Below are positions 60,643-64,000 of a stretch of DNA of 64,000 bases, in pieces; the first letter of the stretch is position 1; each line of letters opens with the position of its first letter. The notes below the pieces were generated by a model. It was not told the origin of the DNA, ran no database searches, and saw only the letters and a program-made list of their open reading frames with translations. The position numbers were made by a program, and so were the translations under genes. The stretch is from Paracoccaceae bacterium (GTDB lineage Bacteria; Pseudomonadota; Alphaproteobacteria; Rhodobacterales; Rhodobacteraceae), in contig WGNF01000008.1 of assembly GCA_016124615.1 (NCBI GenBank), positions 372,001 through 436,000 of the forward strand, read 5' to 3'.

Positions 60643-61965
60643 ATGATGCGGAAGTTTTTGATCGCGAGCCTGATGCTCGGGACGTCGTTGAGTGCCGCAA
60701 ACGCGCGCACCACCATCACCTGGTGGCACGCGATGGGCGGCGAGCTTGGCACCAAGCTTGACCAGATCGTGGCCGCATATAACGCGAGCCAGGACAAATA
60801 CACGGTGGAGGCGACCTACAAGGGTTCCTACCCCGAGACGATGACCGCCGCGATCGCCGCGTTCCGCGCCAAGCAGCAGCCTGATATCGTTCAGGTCTTC
60901 GAAGTCGGCACCGGCACGATGATGGCCGCCAAGGGCGCCGTCTACCCGATCTACCAACTGATGAAGGACACCGGCGCGCCGTTCGACCCGAAAGCGTTCC
61001 TGCCCGCCGTGGTCGGCTACTACACCGACGCCGCCGGCAACATGCTGTCGTTCCCGTTCAACTCGTCGACCCCGATCATGTATTACAACAAGGACGCCTT
61101 CCAGAAGGCCGGCCTTGACCCGAACACCCCGCCCAAGACCTGGGAAGACGTGGTGGCCGATTCGAAAAAGATCATGGACTCGGGCGCGGCCAAGTGCGGC
61201 TTTACCTCGGGCTGGATCAGCTGGGTGCAAACCGAAAACTTCTCGGCCTGGCACAACCAGCCGATCGGCACGCTGCAGAACGGCATCGGCGGCATGGACG
61301 CCCGCCTGACCTATTCGAAAGACGCCCTGCTGGTGAAGCACTGGGACGATCTGGCCAAGTGGCAGAAATCAGGCGTGTTCGAATACGGCGGGCCGGGCGG
61401 CGGCAACGACGCCCCGCCGAAGTTCTATTCGGGCGAATGCGCGATGTACATGAACTCGTCGGCCAGCCTTGCCGGCGTCGTCGCCAACGCCAAGACCTTC
61501 CAGGTCGGCTATGGCATGATGCCGTATGAGGCGGGCGCCGCGGGCGCGCCGCAGAACTCGATCATCGGTGGCGCGACCCTCTGGGTGCTGCAGGGCCATC
61601 CGAAAGAAGAGTATCAGGGCGTCGCCGACTTCCTGACCTACCTGTCGTCGGCCGCCGTTCAGGCCGACTGGCACCAGTTCTCGGGCTACCTGCCGATCAC
61701 GATGGCGGCCTATGAGCTGGGTCAGAAGCAGGGCTTCTACGACAAGCATCCGGGCACCGACGTCGGCATCAAGGAAATCAACCTGAACCCGCCGACCGAC
61801 AACTCCAAGGGCCTGCGCTTCGGCAACTACGTGCAGGTGCGCGACATCATCGACCAAGAGTTCCAGAAGCTGCTGGCCGGTTCGGAATCCGCCCAGGATG
61901 CGCTGAACAACGTCGACGCACGTGGCAACGACCTGATCGCCCAGTTCGAAGCCGCCAACAAGTAA
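60643..61965 (+). CDS. ugpB: sn-Glycerol-3-phosphate ABC transporter substrate-binding protein
   Basis: Periplasmic binding protein, 440 aa, with a signal peptide (MMRKFLIASLMLGTSLSAANA). The mature start RTTITWWHAMGGELG and the segments YKGSYPETM, YNKDAFQKAGLDP and GYLPIT are UgpB marks. GGGAGAG lies 6 bases before the ATG at 60643, so the longer frame from 60550 is rejected. It is the first gene of ugpBAEC and binds glycerol-3-phosphate or glycerophosphodiesters. Confidence 0.94.
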   Translation: MMRKFLIASLMLGTSLSAANARTTITWWHAMGGELGTKLDQIVAAYNASQDKYTVEATYKGSYPETMTAAIAAFRAKQQPDIVQVFEVGTGTMMAAKGAVYPIYQLMKDTGAPFDPKAFLPAVVGYYTDAAGNMLSFPFNSSTPIMYYNKDAFQKAGLDPNTPPKTWEDVVADSKKIMDSGAAKCGFTSGWISWVQTENFSAWHNQPIGTLQNGIGGMDARLTYSKDALLVKHWDDLAKWQKSGVFEYGGPGGGNDAPPKFYSGECAMYMNSSASLAGVVANAKTFQVGYGMMPYEAGAAGAPQNSIIGGATLWVLQGHPKEEYQGVADFLTYLSSAAVQADWHQFSGYLPITMAAYELGQKQGFYDKHPGTDVGIKEINLNPPTDNSKGLRFGNYVQVRDIIDQEFQKLLAGSESAQDALNNVDARGNDLIAQFEAANK

Positions 61966-61982
61966 CCGGCCCCGGCCACAGT

Positions 61983-62010
61983 GAAGCCCGCGTCATCGCA
62001 CGCGGGCTTC
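61983..62010 (+). terminator. Hairpin between ugpB and ugpA
   Basis: A perfect 11-bp stem, GAAGCCCGCGT / ACGCGGGCTTC, with loop CATCGC. The following T-tract is short (GCGTCTTTC), so termination is likely partial. Such stems usually raise the binding protein's mRNA above that of the permeases. Confidence 0.7.
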
Positions 62011-62032
62011 GCGTCTTTCCGCAGGGGCGTTC

Positions 62033-62917
62033 ATGGATACCAAGCGCACGATCTTCCGCCACCGGCTGTTGCCGTATTTCCTGCTGGCGCCCCAGCTTGC
62101 GGTGACGGCGATCTTCTTTCTCTGGCCCGCCGGACAGGCCGTGGTGCAAAGCTTCGAGCGCGAGGATGCGTTCGGGCTGAAGACGACCTTCGTCGGCCTT
62201 GCGAACTACACCGCGCTGTTGTCCGACCCCGACTATCTGAATTCGCTGAAGGTGACGGTGGTCTTTACCGTCGCGGTCACGCTGTTATCGCTGGTCGCGG
62301 CGCTGGTGCTGGCGCTGGCGGTGGACCGGATGATCAAGACGGCGACCGGCTATACCACGCTGCTGGTCTGGCCCTATGCCGTGGCGCCCGCCGTGGCGGG
62401 GGTAATGTGGTGGTTCATCTTCAACCCGACCATCGGCCTGATGCCCTATCTGCTGGAACAGGTCGGCTATCACTGGGACCATTCGCTGAAGGGCACCGAT
62501 GCGATGATCCTTGTCGTGATCGCGGCAAGCTGGAACCAGATCAGCTACAACTTCCTGTTCTTCGTCGCGGGTCTGCAATCCATCCCCGCCTCGATGCGCG
62601 AGGCGGCGGCGATCGACGGCGCCGGGCCCGCCAAGCGGTTCTGGACGATCACGCTACCGCTGCTGTCGCCGACCACATTCTTTCTGATGGTGGTGAACGT
62701 GGTCTATGCCATGTTCTCGACCTTCGCGACGATCCACGCCACCACGCAGGGCGGACCGGCGCAGGCGACCAACATCCTGGTCTACAAGGTTTACAACGAC
62801 GGCTTCATCGGCCTCAACCTCGGCTCGTCTTCGGCGCAGTCGGTGGTGCTGATGGTGATCGTGATCGCGCTGACGGTGATCCAGTTCGCCTGGGTCGAAC
62901 GTCGCGTGCAGTATTGA
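62033..62917 (+). CDS. ugpA: sn-Glycerol-3-phosphate ABC transporter permease UgpA
   Basis: Inner-membrane permease, 294 aa, with six predicted helices. The EAA loop is [27 protein letters not shown], the coupling helix contacting UgpC. The N-terminus [24 protein letters not shown] fits UgpA. ugpE starts 10 bp after the stop. Confidence 0.94.
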   Translation: MDTKRTIFRHRLLPYFLLAPQLAVTAIFFLWPAGQAVVQSFEREDAFGLKTTFVGLANYTALLSDPDYLNSLKVTVVFTVAVTLLSLVAALVLALAVDRMIKTATGYTTLLVWPYAVAPAVAGVMWWFIFNPTIGLMPYLLEQVGYHWDHSLKGTDAMILVVIAASWNQISYNFLFFVAGLQSIPASMREAAAIDGAGPAKRFWTITLPLLSPTTFFLMVVNVVYAMFSTFATIHATTQGGPAQATNILVYKVYNDGFIGLNLGSSSAQSVVLMVIVIALTVIQFAWVERRVQY

Positions 62918-62927
62918 GGGGGCCAAG

Positions 62928-63776
62928 ATGGTCGAGAACCGCCCGTTCCTGAACGTTCTGGCCCATGCCGTGCTGATCCTCGGCGTCGCGGTAGTGGCCT
63001 TCCCAGTCTATATCGCGATCATCGCCTCGACCCGCGCGCCGTTCGACTTTCAGTCGGGGCTACTGCCGCTGCTGCCGGGGCCGCATGCGGTCGAAAACTA
63101 CGCCACCATGCTGGGGATCGGCCTGTCGTCCTCCGGCGCGCCGCCGCTGGGGCTGATGATGATGAACAGCCTGATCATGGCGCTGTCGATCGCGATCGGG
63201 AAGATCGCGATCTCGATCCTGTCGGCCTTCGCCATCGTCTACTTCCGCTTTCCGTTCCGCACGCTGGCGTTCTGGGCGATCTTCATCACGCTGATGCTGC
63301 CGGTCGAGGTGCGCATCGTGCCGACCTTCAAGGTGGTGGCCGACCTCGGGATGCTGAACAGCTACGCGGGCCTGTCGATCCCGCTGATGGCCTCGGCCAC
63401 GGCGACGTTCCTGTTCCGACAGGTGTTCATGACCATCCCGGATGAATTGCTGGATGCCGCCCGCATCGACGGCGCCGGGCCGATGAAGTTCTTCCGCGAC
63501 ATCCTGATCCCGCTGAGCCGTACCAACATGGCCGCCCTGTTCGTGATCCTCTTCATCTACGGCTGGAACCAGTACCTGTGGCCGCTGCTGGTGACGACCG
63601 ACTCGCGCTATTACACCATCGTCGCGGGCATCAAGCGGATGGCGGATGTGACCGATGCCACGCCGCAATGGAACTTCATCATGGCCGCCGTCGTGCTGGC
63701 CATGCTGCCGCCGGTGCTGGTGGTGATCTTCATGCAAAGGCTCTTCGTCAAGGGCCTCGTCGAGACGGAGAAGTGA
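62928..63776 (+). CDS. ugpE: sn-Glycerol-3-phosphate ABC transporter permease UgpE
   Basis: Inner-membrane permease, 282 aa. The EAA loop reads LLDAARIDGAGPMKFFRDILIPLSRTN, and the C-terminal GWNQYLWPLLVTTDSRYYTI is typical for UgpE. The stop is directly followed by the ugpC ATG without spacing. Confidence 0.94.
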   Translation: MVENRPFLNVLAHAVLILGVAVVAFPVYIAIIASTRAPFDFQSGLLPLLPGPHAVENYATMLGIGLSSSGAPPLGLMMMNSLIMALSIAIGKIAISILSAFAIVYFRFPFRTLAFWAIFITLMLPVEVRIVPTFKVVADLGMLNSYAGLSIPLMASATATFLFRQVFMTIPDELLDAARIDGAGPMKFFRDILIPLSRTNMAALFVILFIYGWNQYLWPLLVTTDSRYYTIVAGIKRMADVTDATPQWNFIMAAVVLAMLPPVLVVIFMQRLFVKGLVETEK

Positions 63777-64000
63777 ATGGCCGCGATCACGCTTGAGGGC
63801 GTCGGCAAGACCTATGTCGGCGGTGTCACCGCCGTCCACGCCATCGACCTGGCCATCGCGGATGGCGAATTCCTCGTGCTGGTCGGGCCTTCGGGCTGCG
63901 GCAAGTCCACCTTGCTGCGGATGCTGGCGGGGCTGGAACAGATCAGCCACGGCACGGTGAAGATCGGCGACCGGGTGGTGAACGAGGTCGAGCCCGCCGA
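63777..64000 (+). CDS. ugpC: UgpC ATP-binding protein (3' end outside window)
   Basis: The first 74 residues of the ATPase of the importer. Walker A is GPSGCGKST at residues 37-45, and the N-terminus [17 protein letters not shown] fits the UgpC/MalK group. The remaining part, including the signature and Walker B, is beyond the window. It starts right at the ugpE stop. Confidence 0.9.
   Translation, partial: MAAITLEGVGKTYVGGVTAVHAIDLAIADGEFLVLVGPSGCGKSTLLRMLAGLEQISHGTVKIGDRVVNEVEPA

Noticed and set aside
1..64000. tRNA or rRNA genes, CRISPR arrays, insertion sequences, prophage
   Set aside because: No cloverleaf, direct-repeat/spacer pattern, transposase or phage gene was recognised by eye.

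Overview
The window is 64 kb of a high-GC alphaproteobacterial chromosome, most likely a Rhodobacterales/Paracoccaceae (Rhodobacter-like) member. The main evidence is the gene order aroA-cmk-rpsA-ihfB-lapA-trpF-trpB, plus CarD, a DUF1127 protein, a PccR-type short-chain acyl-CoA regulator, a RutR-controlled reductive pyrimidine pathway and near-universal 1-4 bp gene overlaps. I see no rRNA, tRNA, CRISPR array, insertion sequence or prophage. The assignment comes from protein family and synteny recognition, not from a search.

Layout. 1-3.6 kb: livHMGF-type amino-acid/amide ABC importer, with livH cut by the window edge. 3.6-7.1 kb: TetR repressor divergent from an EmrA/EmrB-like drug efflux pair, with two copies of one palindromic operator between them. 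7.1-11.0 kb: four overlapping genes (DprE2-like SDR, DprE1-like FAD oxidoreductase, GtrA-like membrane protein, HAD-UbiA fusion), which together resemble the mycobacterial/noeCHOP route to polyprenyl-phosphate D-arabinofuranose. 11.2-17.2 kb: a SpoA (FliM/FliN) protein, a symporter-fused histidine kinase, a small membrane protein, a stand-alone CheY-like receiver, a ScfR-family regulator and a small lipoprotein. 17.3-25.4 kb: pyrimidine catabolism, with an NMT1/THI5-type ABC importer, a cupin, dihydropyrimidinase, a small secreted protein of unknown function, beta-ureidopropionase and RutR, with two RutR-type operators.

25.5-34.6 kb: mixed housekeeping and metabolic genes (TMEM175 channel, L-lactate dehydrogenase, MFS, ribosomal protein L25, Pth, DUF2332, serine hydrolase, DUF2237, trpB). 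34.5-41.8 kb: the core trp-ihfB-rpsA-cmk-aroA block. 42-47.5 kb: CarD, FdxA, an S4 RNA-binding protein, a SUV3-like helicase with a long disordered tail, and a TPR protein. 47.6-53.7 kb: an SCP2/hydrolase pair, a 2-hydroxyacid dehydrogenase and the four-gene Anbu proteasome-homologue operon. 53.9-60.5 kb: oligoendopeptidase F, GNAT, quinone oxidoreductase, aldo/keto reductase and a DedA-PAP2-LssY membrane protein. 60.6-64 kb: ugpBAEC glycerol-3-phosphate importer, with ugpC cut by the window end.

The most interesting items are the predicted arabinofuranose-lipid cassette, whose DprE1 carries Ala where the benzothiazinone-reactive Cys would be; the kinase/receiver/FliM-N-like cluster; an 11-bp-phased tandem repeat found at two intergenic sites; and several compact regulatory or 3'-end signals.
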